Source of the DNA: Inia geoffrensis
Lineage: Eukaryota; Chordata; Mammalia; Artiodactyla; Iniidae
NCBI GenBank assembly: GCA_036417435.1
Contig: CM070905.1
Location: 66,233,092-66,297,091 of the forward strand
Direction: 5' to 3'
Length of the DNA: 64,000 nucleotides
Shown here: piece by piece, positions 43,549 through 62,335 of the stretch
How the letters are laid out: the number at the start of each line of letters is the position of its first letter
Numbering within the stretch: position 1 is the stretch's first letter
The notes under the pieces: model-generated
The model's database searches: none
What the model was told of the DNA's origin: nothing
The model's input: only the letters and a program-made list of their open reading frames with translations
Program-made: the position numbers and the translations under genes

Positions 43549-43822
43549 TGTTCCTAGAGTCACACTCACCCAGTCAATCAGTGTCACCCATCTGTGTTCA
43601 TTCACAGAACTTTGTCCTTCACACTTATGTGTCTCTTTACTACACTAGTTAGGAACTTCAAGAATAAGAACTGCACTTTATAGTCATTGACTCTGGTGCC
43701 TGCCATAAAACAAAGTAAACAACGACCAACAATAAAAAATTACTTTGTCTTAACAAGCATTTTCCTAAAATACACAAATGCCTCTGACAGGGTTAAGAAA
43801 CTTACTAGTCACTCACGTGTAA

Positions 43823-43842
43823 TGGAATTCACGTGAATTCCA
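43823..43842. promoter_or_regulatory. 20-bp perfect palindrome centred on an E-box
   Basis: Half-site TGGAATTCAC followed by its exact reverse complement, with CACGTG at the centre. A second CACGTG lies at 43814-43819. It could bind bHLH-ZIP or related dimers, or simply be chance. Function unknown. Confidence 0.4.
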
Positions 43843-44147
43843 GTGGAATTTTGTCTTAAATTCCACTTGATAAAGGTCTTATTGAGAAAATGGGCCACTG
43901 TTTGGAAAAGACGGATGTTAGATCACTTTAGTGCGCAGAGTGGGAGGTTCAGTATTTGGGACTGGATATTGATGTGAGTAGCTGAACTAGTAGGGAATTT
44001 CTCTCACCATCCTGCTGTGTGCTTTTCAAATCTGTTATCTCCCGTTCTAGACAGGTCCACCGCAATTTGAAGCACAAGGTGATATCATGTAATTAATATA
44101 TATTTTTCATCAAAATACGCCTTGTTTGCATACCAAAGATACTGACT

Positions 44148-44361
44148 ATTTATTTATTTATTTGTTTGTTTGTTTGTTTTTCTGTGCTGGGTCTTAGTTG
44201 CGGCATGTGGGATCTTCATTGCGGCATGTGGGATCTTTTTAGTTGCAGCATGTGGGATATTTATTGTGGCATGCATGCAGGATCCCTGACCAGGGATCGA
44301 ATCCAGGCCACCTGCATTGGGAGCGCTTAGTCTTAGCCACTGGACTGCCAGGGAGGTCCCA
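44148..44361 (-). mobile_element. CHR-group SINE variant
   Basis: The reverse complement starts gggacctccctggcagtcca, with a box-like 'ttcgatccctggtcagggat', internal repeats of a gcggcatgtgggatctt motif and an (AAAC)n/(AAAT)n tail. A perfect target-site duplication, aaagatactgact, lies at 44135-44147 and 44362-44374. Confidence 0.88.
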
Positions 44362-44659
44362 AAAGATACTGACTTTTTATAATTTACTTTTCTTTGACAT
44401 TAACTTTTTATAATTTACTTTTGTCTTTTTAAGTTTTTAAAAGGTTGATATCCACCAATGTTCTTCCTCTTTTCTCTAATTCTAAGTGCACTCCCTGGGA
44501 AGTTTCACCCCTGACTGGTGACCCTAAAAATTATATCTTTAACGTTATCCCCCTTCTAGAGCTCCACTTGGCTATTCCATAGTCACCTCAGTGTCTGTGT
44601 TTCCAAACTGAATTCATTATCTTTCCTCTCCGAAGCTATTTCTTCTTCCTCATATTTCA

Positions 44660-45038
44660 TGTGTGTCTTAGTCAGCTCGAGCTGCCATTACAAAATATCA
44701 GAGTAGGTGGTTTAAACAATAGGAATTTATTTTCTAACCATTTTGGAGGGTGGGAAGTCCAAGATCAAGGTGCAGGCCCATTTGGTCCTGGTGAGAGGGC
44801 TTTCTTCTGTGTCCAAGACAGCTGCATTTTCCTTATGTCCTCACCTGGCAGAGAGAGAAAGAGATTAAGTTCTCTGGTGTCTCCTCTTAGAAGGACACCA
44901 ACCCTACTGGATCAGAGCTTCTCCCTTATGACCTCATTTACCATTAACTACTTCCTTACTTCAAATACAGCCATATTGGGGGTTTAAGATTCAATGTATG
45001 AATTTTGGGAGGACATCATTCAGTCCTTAGCAATATGA
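44660..45038 (-). mobile_element. MLT1-type LTR, inverted relative to the 43.2 kb copy
   Basis: The plus strand is the complement of an MLT1 LTR: 'gtcttagtcagctcgagctg', 'gtggtttaaacaataggaat', 'gggaagtccaagatcaaggt', 'tatgacctcatttaccatta' and 'caatgtatgaattttgggag'. The same landmarks occur in opposite order in the 43190-43548 element. Confidence 0.78.
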
Positions 45039-45137
45039 ATGTCAATTCTACCCACTCAATTTGCCTAAACCAAGCACTGTAACTCTCTCCCTCACCATGC
45101 TAATCCCAATCGCTGACCAAGTACTATCAACTTGCTT

Positions 45138-45415
45138 TCTATTTTTTGATGTATAGTTAATTTACAGTATTGTGTTAGTTTCAACTGTATAGCATAGTGA
45201 TTCAGTATTTTTGCAGATTATACTCCATTATAGATTATTACAAGAAAATCGGTATGATTCCCTGAGTCATACAGTATACCTTGTTCCTTGTCTGTTTTAC
45301 ACATAGTAGTTTGTATCTATAATCCCATACTCCACATTTGTCCCTCCCAACTTCCCTCTCCCCTATGGTAACCACAAGTTTGTTTTTTACGTCTGTGAGT
45401 CTGTGGAAACAGACT
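45138..45415 (-). mobile_element. L1 3'UTR fragment
   Basis: The complement of an L1 3' end: 'gttaatttacagtattgtgt', 'tagtttcaactgtatagcat' and 'ggtaaccacaagtttgtttt'. The same family piece recurs at 48722-48789 and 58045-58375. Confidence 0.75.
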
Positions 45416-45559
45416 CAACTTTCTTCTTTAGTGTCTTTTTCATCCTCCTCTTAGGTTGGAATATCTTCATGCCTTTCCTATGTTTGTAATATTGTCTTAA
45501 CTCTTCTTCCCACCTTCACACTTGTACAGTTCCTTACCTGCAAGTGGTCCATTCTCTAC

Positions 45560-46060
45560 ACTGCTCTTAAGTAGACTTTCTCAGATGTAAACCTTATCAT
45601 GTTTCTCATAGTTTGTCAGTGATCTGTCCACTGGATACCCCTGCTACTCTTGTAGCAGTCCCCTTACCTTCTCTATTCCAAGCACATTGAATCCTTCTCA
45701 GTGCCCAAGGTGATGTTACATGCCTCTGTACCTTTGCTCACGCTGTTTCTTCTGCCTAGAATGTCTCTATCTTTCTTGATCAGATACATTAGATTCAGCT
45801 GTAGTGATACTTCCTTTTAAAAACTTTTCCTTGTCCCTCAAGGTGTAGGCATGATTCCCTGTGTACTATTCCTACTATTCTCTCTAGACACTTCTATCGA
45901 AAGACACAGAACATCATATTGAACTATGTGATTACATGTCATATTTCCTGCTACTATACTCAAACCTATTAGGTCAGAGGACATATCTTATATATTTCTG
46001 CATCCTCTGCATCTAGCTTAGTGCATGACCCTGAATGAATTCATGAGTACATGAGAGAAT
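45560..46060 (+). mobile_element. L2 3' region
   Basis: Order typical of L2: 'tgcctctgtacctttgctca', 'cgctgtttcttctgcctaga', 'gtgtactattcctactattc' and 'gaatgaattcatgagtacat' at the end. Confidence 0.6.
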
Positions 46061-46140
46061 GGAACTAAGTGACCTGAATTAATTAAATGCAGCAAAAACA
46101 GAAACAAAAACATTTCATGCCAGAAAATAGGGACTTTTAC

Positions 46141-46278
46141 CATGACATATTTTTCCATCACTGTAAAATGCTTTTGGACATGAACCACAATGATATGAAC
46201 AAAAGGTATTGAGGCACTCTGCTCCTGAAAAGCAAGGCCTGGATTCACACTCATCAACATCTTCCTGGCAGTTTTTGC
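46141..46278 (-). CDS. VWDE: VWDE calcium-binding EGF exon
   Basis: The 138-bp phase 1-1 exon lies between ttttatttag| and CAT-G|gtaaaag. It starts with GKNC, which supplies the last cysteine of the preceding EGF, then QEDVDECESRPCFSGAEC, LNTFCSYHCGSC and FYSDGKIC. DVDEC is the calcium-binding signature, and the six canonical cysteines are present. An extra cysteine sits at TFC-SYHC, where calcium-binding EGFs normally have Gly before the aromatic residue (a GGT to TGT type change). An odd seventh cysteine would be expected to disturb folding, so this may be another sign of relaxed constraint. No stop or frameshift. Confidence 0.8.
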
Positions 46279-46283
46279 CTAAA

Positions 46284-47406
46284 TAAAATATAGATTGAGA
46301 ATTCAAATTATTTAATTTGAAAAACATTACATGTCGAATCAAAGATTGATTTCTTTTACTCTTTATGTATGTCCTGATAACTCCCCCAAAGCTGTCATAT
46401 ATAAAGAGGAGAGAAGTGTACTGTTTTAAAAATTTACTATATAATTAAACATAAAGTTATTAATTAGATTCTATTTAACATTAAGCAAGACCCTTCAAGT
46501 TTAAAAGCTTTTCCCTATAAATAAGACTTAAGAAGGCCATTAATATTTTAAGGCAAAAATTACCATATTATAGCAGTAATTTGTACTTTGTTAAAAAACT
46601 CAATGATTCTTTAAGAAGTTATTAGAATGGTTGCCTGCTTAGCTTAAGGACAACAGTTCAGTCCAGTTATTGCATTGGCTGTAAAAATCCATAAAAATTT
46701 TACATTCTGCTAGGAAAGTCAGTCTTTCTTCAATAAAATTTTTTGAGATGAGGTGTTGCTCTTTGAAATGTTTAACAACTTATTTGAATGAATATATTGA
46801 CAGTCATTAATGATGGTAACCCCTATTATAGTAAACTCCATGAAGAAATCAACATCTGAATTCTTTCAAAGGTAGTCTGTAGCCAAATAGCCCCAAATAA
46901 TGAAAATTTTTATTGTAGATATGCTGAAGAAAATTAGAAGACACCTAAATGTCCTGCCTAGTTCTATTATTATGTTAAAATAGATGTCTTCAAGGAAAAT
47001 ATCAGCTCAGTAACTGCACATTTACTTATTTAATATTTATATCTATTTTAATTAAAGAAAATATTGGTATGAGTTTTTTAAAAGCCTTGGGAAGTTAAAA
47101 TTGTCAATCATATTTGGGGTTTCTGGAATCAGACATTTTGGAATAATTAATGAGTTAACAATATTCTAACATTTCATTTGATTTCAACTGTTATGATATT
47201 TTTAAGTTAATAAATTATCATTAAATTTTTAAATGATAATTTTTATATTTCCCATGGCAAATTTCTTTATTATTCTATACTATATTTAAATAGTAATACA
47301 TTTAACTATATTTCTACCTACCAAATATAGATAGAAATGTTTAGGAACCTGCAAAATACAAGATAGACACAGAATATTGCCAAACTATAGCAATGAGCAA
47401 AAATTT
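46284..47406. other. VWDE intron, unique DNA
   Basis: AT-rich with no recognised element or additional exon. Confidence 0.4.
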
Positions 47407-47423
47407 AAGAGTATACGTAAGCA

Positions 47424-47783
47424 GGGCTTCCCTGGTGGCACAGTGGTTAAGAATCCGCCTGCCAGTGCAGGGGACACAGGTTCGAGCCCTGGTCAGGGAA
47501 GATCCCTCATACCGTGAAACAACAAAGACTGTGCACCACAACTACTGAGCCTGTGCTCTAGAGCCCGCGAGCCACCACTACTGAGTCTGCGTGCCACAAC
47601 TACTGAAGCCCACGCGCCTAGAGTCCGTACTCCGCAACAAGAGAAGCCACCGCAGTGAGAAGCCCGCGTACCGCAATGAAGAGTAGCCCCCACTCACCGC
47701 AACTAGAGAAAGCCCATGCACAGCAACGAAGACCCGACACAGCCAAAAATAAATAAATAAAGTAAGTCAATTTATTTTAAAAA
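47424..47783 (+). mobile_element. CHR-family SINE (long form)
   Basis: Starts gggcttccctggtggcacag, followed by the long block with 'ccacaactactgaagcccac', and ends aaaaataaataaataaagta. A perfect 17-bp target-site duplication, aagagtatacgtaagca, lies at 47407-47423 and 47784-47800. Confidence 0.95.
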
Positions 47784-47955
47784 AAGAGTATACGTAAGCA
47801 ACGTACAATTAAAAAAGGCTATGGATAGCAAATGTATTTGTGATGAATTTTACTAGAATTTTAAGTGTGCATTAAAATCTTTAAGACTGTGCCTTTGCTT
47901 AAGTAATGCGTAGATTACACAGAAAGCCAAAGGTCTTTTCTTTCTAATTTGTTCA

Positions 47956-48233
<278 letters not shown>

Positions 48234-48721
48234 TTATGTTGTCATAAAATTATCTTCAGTTTATGCCCCAGAAATCATGATAGGCATGTATCTTTGTGTG
48301 GAAGTAGGACCAGATCACACATTTTGCAAAAATAATGTGTATATATTTAATGTAAAAATAGTATTTCAAAAGATATTTTAATAAGGCAATTATGCCCATT
48401 CTTAAGAGCATAGCCAAAATATAAATGCTTGGGATACATTTTTAAAATGTTAAAATATGATCAATTTCTATTATGTAAGCAGAAAAACTGGGAAAAAAAT
48501 TCTTAAAGTGGAAAGCAGTTAGTCCCCTGACTTATACCAAGATCTAGAGAGTAATCAATCACTTGAATTATCTATTAATAGTTAACATGACATAGTACAC
48601 AACTGTCCTTCATACCATTACTTCCATGTGAGTGTATCCCAAGTCTCAAGTGAATATAGGGCACAAAAAATGTAAAAGAAAATACAGTTTGCAACTAGCT
48701 TTTTCAAATCTTATATTTATA

Positions 48722-48789
48722 ATCCTTTTAATTGAAATATAGTTGATTTACAATATTGTGTTAGTTTCAGGTGTACAGCAGAGTGATTA
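48722..48789 (-). mobile_element. Short L1 3'UTR fragment
   Basis: 'gttgatttacaatattgtgt' and 'tagtttcaggtgtacagcag' match the end of the L1 3'UTR seen at 45.1 and 58.1 kb. Confidence 0.55.
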
Positions 48790-49029
48790 TATTTATAATC
48801 CTGATTTCTAATTCAACATCTAAGATTCCTTCATTTGAAAGAAAAGGACATAATTACCAATTTTAGGTTTACCACAGATCTTTCACAGATGTGGACATGA
48901 ATGCATTCTTTATTCTTATAGTTACGTGCAGAAGAAAATGGTCTAGGAATTAGTAATTTAGATCCGAGGGGATGTTGAGCCAGTCTGCCTTTGGTGGACT
49001 GAGTTGCAAGATCAAAAGCTATGGAGCTG

Positions 49030-49387
49030 GGATTCCTTGGTGGCGCAGTGGTTAAGAATCTGCCTGCCAATGCAGGGGACATGGGTTCGAGCCCTGGTCC
49101 AGGAAGATCCCACATGCCGCGGAGCAACTAAGCCCGTGCGCCACAACTACTGAGCCTGCGCTCTAGAGCCCGTGAGCCACAACTGCTGAGTCTGCGTGCC
49201 ACAACTACTGAAGCCCATGCACCTAGAGCCCGTGCTCTGCAACAAGAGAAGCCACCGCGATGAGAAGCACGCGCACCACAACGAAGAGTAGCCCCTGCTT
49301 GCGGCAACTAGAGAAAGCCCGTGCACAGCAACCAAGACCCAACACAGCCAAAAATAAAAACAAATAGAATAAATAAATTTATTTTTT
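49030..49387 (+). mobile_element. CHR-family SINE (long form)
   Basis: Begins gggattccttggtggcgcag, has the long CHR body and ends in an A-rich (aataaat) tail. Imperfect flanking duplication aaaagctatggagctg (49014-49029) and aaaagttgtggagctg (49388-49403). Confidence 0.9.
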
Positions 49388-49403
49388 AAAAGTTGTGGAG
49401 CTG

Positions 49404-50559
49404 TTGATGGCCACGTTTTTCACTATGTGGAGAAAGCTAATATATAGTGAAAGGGAAAAATGAAGCCCACAAACAGAGAAAAGCAGAACCATGACAGACA
49501 GATACACACACATACGCACACACACAAATGCAGACAAACTGAGTCTTCATGGTGTTCAAGTCCCAAGTTTAAGCTTTTTTTCCTGAGAATCCAGCAGTCA
49601 TACTCTCTATCCTGATTCTGTGAAAAATGCATTATCCTCATAATAAATATCATTTTTGCTCAAGCTAGTTCAATTGAATCTATGTAACTTAAACTAAATT
49701 CTAACCAGTTCACCCTATTTAATAACTCAATGGCATATCATATTTAAACTTTGAGTACTATTTTTCAATATTGAAATGCATTGTTGTCTGAAGAAGAAAA
49801 GCAAGGATAATGTTCTGGGTACTGATTACTACACAGAAAACTAAAAAGATGTATCTTATTACCAAAATTTAGATTCAGATTTTTAAAAAATTTATGCCTG
49901 TGTAATTCTTTCAGTGGCTCGGAAATAGTAACTGTGCCGATGCTTCAATATTGTAGGTCAGCAGGAAAAAGAATGGAAGGCAAGAACACACCAGTCTGTG
50001 GCTAGCAGAAACTATGTTACTGAAAGAGTGAGCCCTGGAACAAATCTCCATATTTAAGGGAGTGTATATAGTCTGGTCTAGCAGATATATCAGTGGTTCC
50101 CTTCTAGCAGAGGGGAATGACAACAATGTCTCAGGGTAGTTGTGATGTCGACACTTAGATGGATACAGGGTCTCTTGGTTTTGTGTGTAGAAACAAGACT
50201 CCAGGCACTGACTGGAAATTTAGGGGTTATTTCCACCCCTCTGTGTGGAGAGCCTACCCCAAATGAGGAATAAACAGGGTTCTATTTCTTTTCCATTCAT
50301 CAATATTTTGGGAATATCCCTATGTACTGAGGATATTCTGATGAAAAGAGATCACAGAGGAAAAGACAAACAAATAAAACATTTTCTTATTGCTATAACC
50401 AAGATTCAAATAAGGTGTAATGAGAGAGAACGAAGCCACTAAGTCTAACCAGCACAGTCACGAAGGCTTTGAAAAAGAAGACAGCACTTCTCTTGAAAGT
50501 AAAAAAGGAGACTGCCATTTGGACACTGGGAGCAGAAACAGAGTGAGTGTGATTTAGCA
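49404..50559. other. VWDE intron, unique DNA with a short CA tract
   Basis: A CA-rich stretch at 49500-49530. No further exon or repeat recognised. Confidence 0.4.
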
Positions 50560-50830
50560 AGGTTCGAGTGAACACCATGTGAAAAGACAGCGATGCATGA
50601 AATAGCATGTGATTTTCCTAGAGCACATGCAGGAAGTTCAAGCCTGCAAAAACAGACAAGAGCTGGATCATGAAGGGCCATTTGTTCCTAGGATAACAAC
50701 TTGGATTTAATCCTCTAAGTAACTTGTTTAAAAATTGGATTCTGTAAAGTCCTAGCAGCTTTTGGGGAGAGTGAAGGAAATGATTGGGTGGTTGGCGCTC
50801 TGGCTAAAAACTTGTCTAAAATTACTACTG
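50560..50830 (-). mobile_element. Probable L2 fragment
   Basis: 'ggatcatgaagggccatttg' and 'ggatttaatcctctaagtaa' are in the order of the L2 complement. Degraded. Confidence 0.4.
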
Positions 50831-51887
50831 CAAAAGTAGAAAAGAACATACATAATGTGCTAGTATTCATATAAAAACAGAAGAAATTTACCTTCTCCTT
50901 TGTGCAAAAGAGACACAGTAAGGAAAAACTAGAAAATAAAGAGAGTGGATACCTTCAGGGAGGGGATGGATGGGAACAGGATGGAAAGAAGGGGTAATGG
51001 GAAGAGGGAGGTAGGGATGAGAAGACAGTGACATTTCTCTGTGTTGTATACCTGTTGTATGGCATCAAATGTTAGAACCATGATAATATTTCACATACCT
51101 TCCAAATAAGTATATAACTAAAATCAACCAGAGTGTGAAGGAAATTCAAAATGGAATATAAATATTAAAAAATAAACCTAATTGTATTACAAATAAAATA
51201 CATAAACATTCTAAACAGGGTGAGAAAGAAAATAGTTTATCTATGTAAGATTGTTTTGGCTAGTGAATATATTTTCTTCCTTTCTATAGTTCTGTATAGT
51301 GTTAATGAATTCCAGAGTGTACTCTCTATTGATAAGCTATTTGGAGGAGGGAAGTAGTATGAGAAAAAATATCACAGGAAAATATATATCTGAAAGTAAG
51401 AATAAAATGTACTTTCCAAGAAAATATAAACCTATAAAATTCTCTTGTCAAATCGCTTAATTATAGTGTGATGTCATATGGTTTATTCTGCCAAGAACAA
51501 TGTAATGACAACTCTCTTGAGCAACATTGAAGTGAATGAAATAATACATATATATTACATTTTCTATTATGTGTCTTATTTCATTGGGGTTAGAATATTT
51601 CATGGCTCATTTAGAAAGGCTCTGCTCATAAAATCAGGAAATAAACATAATTCTTGTGTATAACTATTTGATAAAGACACAAACAAAAGTTATTTCCTTC
51701 TTAAATTCTCAATCTCAGAATCAATTTAGAGAAAAGGTAAAAAGAATGCCAAAATATGATTTTCTGTTTTAAGTTTTTATCTTATCCATGTAATAAGTAC
51801 TTTCTAAATTCAAAGTGCTTTCCTTAAAATAAAATTCCACTTAAAGAAAAGGAAGACCATATAAATAATCATCAAAAATAAGGTGTA
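50831..51887. other. VWDE intron, unique AT-rich DNA
   Basis: No additional exon found on the minus strand. A purine-rich block at about 50930-51010 may be part of an old repeat. Confidence 0.35.
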
Positions 51888-52500
51888 CACAATGTTCATT
51901 ACAGCTCTATTTACAATAGCCAGGACATGGAAGCAACCTAAGTGTCTATCGACAGATGAATGGATAAAGAAGATGTGGCACATATATACAATGGAAAATT
52001 ACTCAACAATAAAAAGAAATGCAATTGAGTTATTTGTAGTGAGGTGGATGGACCTAGAGTCTGTCATACAGAATGAAGTAAGTCAGAAAGAGAAAAATAC
52101 CGTATGCTAACACATATATGGAATCTAAAAATTTTTTTAAATGGTCATGAAGAACCTAGGAGCATGACAGGAATAAAAACACAGACCTACTAGAGAATGG
52201 ACTTGAGGACACGGGGAGGGGGAAGGGTAAACTGTGACAAAGTGAGAGAGTGGCATGGACATATATACACTACCAGACGTAAAATAGTTAGCTAGTGGGA
52301 AGCAGCCACATAGCACAGGGAGATCAGCTCTGTGCTTTGTGACCACCTAGAGGGGTGGGATAGGGAGGGTGGGAGGGAGATGCAAGAGGGAAGAGATAAG
52401 GGGATATATGTATATGTATAGCTGATTCACTTTGTTATAAAGCAGAAACTAACACACCATTGTAAAGCAATTATACTCCAATAAAGATATAAAAAAAAAG
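51888..52500 (+). mobile_element. 5'-truncated L1 (ORF2 end, 3'UTR, A tail)
   Basis: The plus-strand frame at 51883-52110 reads ALFTIARTWKQPKCLSTDEW and IKKMWHIYTMENYSTIK, the end of L1 ORF2. It is followed by the same 3'UTR as the 1-7171 element and a tail of A's at 52490-52499. A short possible duplication, aaggtgta, flanks it. The 3'UTR is very close to that of the first element, so they are probably the same subfamily. Confidence 0.9.
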
Positions 52501-53990
<1,490 letters not shown>

Positions 53991-55250
53991 ATTCAACACA
54001 TGTTTACTGAGGAACTTCTATTTTTCTGGTGTTATTCCAAATATTGGAGATATAGTAATGAACAAAATAGTCCCTGCTTTCATGTAACTTACATTCTAAT
54101 ATGGGAGGACAAAAAAATAAACCAATGAAAAAATAAATATAAAGTGTATCACGTAAGTGTTTTTGAGGTAATCGGGAAAAAGTATATTAACTATATTAAG
54201 GGAGATAAAGGCCATGGGGTTGTGTGAGAAAAACTAGTTTATTTAGAATGACTATGGAAGGATTCTATGATATGATATTTGAATAGAGAAGAGAAGGAAG
54301 TCAGTCATGAAGATATGTGGTAGAATGTGCCAGTGAGAGGGAGAAGTAAGTGCAAATGTCCTGAGGTAGAAGCAGGCTTGGCCTTTTTTGAGGAACAGCA
54401 AAGCAACCACTAGAGAACTCTGGAAAGTAATGACCTATGGAGACAATGGTAGATGAATTCAGTGAGAGAGGAGTCTCAGACTACATAGAATCTTCTAGGC
54501 CATAGTAGGGCCTGCCAATTTTATGCTGAAGGAGATGAAGAGCTAACAGAGGGATTTAAGCAGGGGAGTAATATGATCTGACTTACATTTCAAAGGAATC
54601 ACTTTAGCTGCTGCATGGAGAATAAACTTTGAGAGAATCTATAATAATCCAGGGAGAGAGAATAGTGGCTTGGACTAAGTTGATAGCAGGGAAAGATATG
54701 AAATTCTTTGAAGCTAGAGCTGGATTTGCTGCTAATGGATCAAACATGAGGCTTGATATAAAAAGAAAAGTCAAAGTGACTACAAGTTTTTAATGTGAAC
54801 AATTAGAGGAATGAAGTTTGCATTTACTGAGATGGAAAAGGGCAGATTGGTGGTGGTAGGAGCAAAATCAGGAGTTACTGGTTTAATAGTTAATAGAATC
54901 AAACTGCCTTTTTGAAATGTCTTTCTCTAATATATTGGGACAAAATAGTTTTTACCATTTAGATAGGTTAGAGAAAAAAATTAAGCATATTAGTAAAATT
55001 AGCAAAATATAAAGTGCTTTAAAAATACTAAATTAGAGTTCTAGAAGAACGATTATCCTCTGCAAGTAGAGGGATCAGCTATGTGCAAAGGCCCTGAGGT
55101 CAAGAGAACTGGCATTGTAAGGAACAGCACAGAAACCAAAGTGGGTGGAGTGGAATGAGTGAGGCTGATAGTAGTAGGGGATGAGTCTCAAGAGATACTG
55201 TGTGCCTGATCACGTTGTGTCTTATAGGCCATTATAAGTACTTCAGCTTT
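53991..55250 (-). mobile_element. L2 fragments (complement)
   Basis: The plus strand shows the L2 complement in order: 'ttcaacacatgtttactgag', 'gatatagtaatgaacaaaat', 'gtaacttacattctaatatg', 'gatttaagcaggggagtaat' and 'tgtgcaaaggccctgaggtc'. Interruption at about 54850-55050 suggests two pieces or decay. Confidence 0.65.
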
Positions 55251-55419
55251 TATTCTAAGATGAGACTGTTTTGGAATATTATTAACATTGATTAATATAA
55301 TTTGGGTTCTTTTTCATATATAATCTGAATAAAGCCTGTTAGGATACTGAAGGTAAAAAAAAACAGAGAAGGTTTCATAATTAAATAACATACACAAGAT
55401 CAAAGTTGGAGTGTATTTA

Positions 55420-56442
<1,023 letters not shown>

Positions 56443-56594
56443 TCAGTAATGTGTTGCAAAAAAAGCAGAGCGTTGAGTCACCCACCACTCATGTTAAGTC
56501 AAATATTAATACAATAACAAACAAAAATAAGTTACTTTCTTACCTCCATTCATTAATAAAAGCAACACAATTATTAAAAGTTTGATCAATTTTG

Positions 56595-56806
56595 GGGCTT
56601 CCCTGGTGGTGCAGTGGTTGAGAGCCCGCCTGCCGATGCAGGGGACACGGGTTCGTGCCCCGGTCCGGGAAGATCCCACATGCCGCGGAGTGGCCGGGCC
56701 TGTGAGCCATGGCTGCTGAGCCTGCGCGTGCGGAGCCTGTGCTCTGCAACGGGAGGGGCCACGACAGTGGGGGGCCTGCGTACCGAAAAAAACAAAAACA
56801 AAAAAC
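56595..56806 (+). mobile_element. CHRS SINE
   Basis: Starts gggcttccctggtggtgcag, has the GC-rich body ending ggcctgcgtaccg and an A-rich tail. It lies just upstream (in gene sense) of the VWDE linker exon, within the 1-kb interval where VWD exons would be expected. Confidence 0.9.
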
Positions 56807-56833
56807 TAAGAAATTGACTTTAGGACTTTACTC

Positions 56834-57150
56834 TTAAATAAACTGAAGACTCTGTTCAGTTTTTATCAGTTTTCCGTGAATGTTCTTTTCTGTTTCAGTT
56901 ATCCAATCTAGGATATCTTCATAATGTATTACTCGTGTTTCCTTAGTCCTCTCCAATATTTGACAATTTCTTACTCTTTCATGGTTTTCCATATTTTGAC
57001 ACTTTTGAATAGTACTATTCACATATTTTGTAGAATGTTTCTCAATTTGGGTTTATATGAATTTGATCATGATTAGACTGGGATTATGACTTTGAGGAAG
57101 AATACGACAAAGGAGAAGTGTCCTTCTTATTGAGTGTTATTAGTAGATAA
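56834..57150 (-). mobile_element. Possible old L1 3' fragment
   Basis: On the minus strand, 'agtactattcaaaagtgtca' and 'ccatgaaagagtaagaaatt', followed by 'ctagattggataactgaaac', resemble a common old L1 3' segment. Not confidently classified. It is not VWD-like in any frame. Confidence 0.4.
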
Positions 57151-57393
57151 ATGGTATCACTATACATTATCACTGTTGATATTATCTGTTGATACTTTCA
57201 CATTAACAAATATTTTTGAGGATTTGAACATCTTGGCAAAGAACCCTGAACAAATCTGGCCAATTTAAACCAGAAATTTAGCCTTATTTTAGCAATAATA
57301 GCAAACCAAATCTCTTACTGAGATTTGCATTAGCTCCATACATCCCATCCAGAGGATGGCACAAACACACCAACACACAGAGTTCCATCACTA

Positions 57394-58025
<632 letters not shown>

Positions 58026-58044
58026 CAATTTCAATCATGGATAT

Positions 58045-58375
58045 GTGGTATTTTATTTATTTTTTAAATGAAAGTATAGTTGATTCATAATGTTGTGTTA
58101 GTTTCAGGCATACAGCAAAGTGATTCAGTTATACATCTATATTCTTTTCCAGATTCTTTTCCCTTATAGGTTATTACAAAATATTGAGTATAGATCCCTG
58201 TGCTGTACAGTAGGTCCTTGTTAGTTATCTATTTTATATATAGTAGTGTGTATATGTCAATCCCAAACTCCTAATTTATCTCCCTCCTTTCCTCTTTGGT
58301 AACCATAAGTTTGTTTTCTATGTCTGTGGGTCTATTTCTGTTTTGTAAATAAGGTCTTTTGTAACATTAAAAAAA
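58045..58375 (-). mobile_element. L1 3'UTR fragment
   Basis: The complement of an L1 3' end: 'agttgattcataatgttgtg', 'ctgtgctgtacagtaggtcc', 'ggtaaccataagtttgtttt' and 'ctatttctgttttgtaaata'. Confidence 0.78.
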
Positions 58376-58529
58376 ATATTTGTAGATGTGTCTTACCCCT
58401 TTCGCCCCTGGAGTGAGATTTTTCAGTGTTTTCACCCCATTTTGTCAAATTATAAGCATATTTTTCTTAAGACATGGCATAAACTTTGTTTAATGTAAAA
58501 CTTGTTTCTGAACATGTTTTGAAGGGAGG

Positions 58530-58747
58530 TTTTTTTTTTTTTTTTTTTTTTGTGGTACGCAGGCCTCTCTCTCACTGTTGTGGCCTCTCCCGTTGCGGAG
58601 CACAGGCTCCGGACGCGCAGGCTCAGCGGCCATGGCTCACGGGCCCAGCTGCTCCGCGGCATGTGAGATCTTCCCGGACCATGGCACAAACCAGTGTCCC
58701 CTGCATCGGCAGGCGGACTCTCAACCACTGTGCCACCAGGGAAGCCC
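58530..58747 (-). mobile_element. CHRS SINE
   Basis: The reverse complement starts gggcttccctggtggcacag, has the GC-rich body and ends in an A tail of 22 (58530-58551). A CT repeat (ctctctctc) is inserted in its 3' portion. Confidence 0.9.

Positions 58748-62335
<3,588 letters not shown>

Noticed and set aside
56834..57022. Possible VWD-domain exon between the D8C and linker exons
   Set aside because: The residues show no VWD motif or cysteines in the expected pattern. The sequence resembles an old L1 3' segment.
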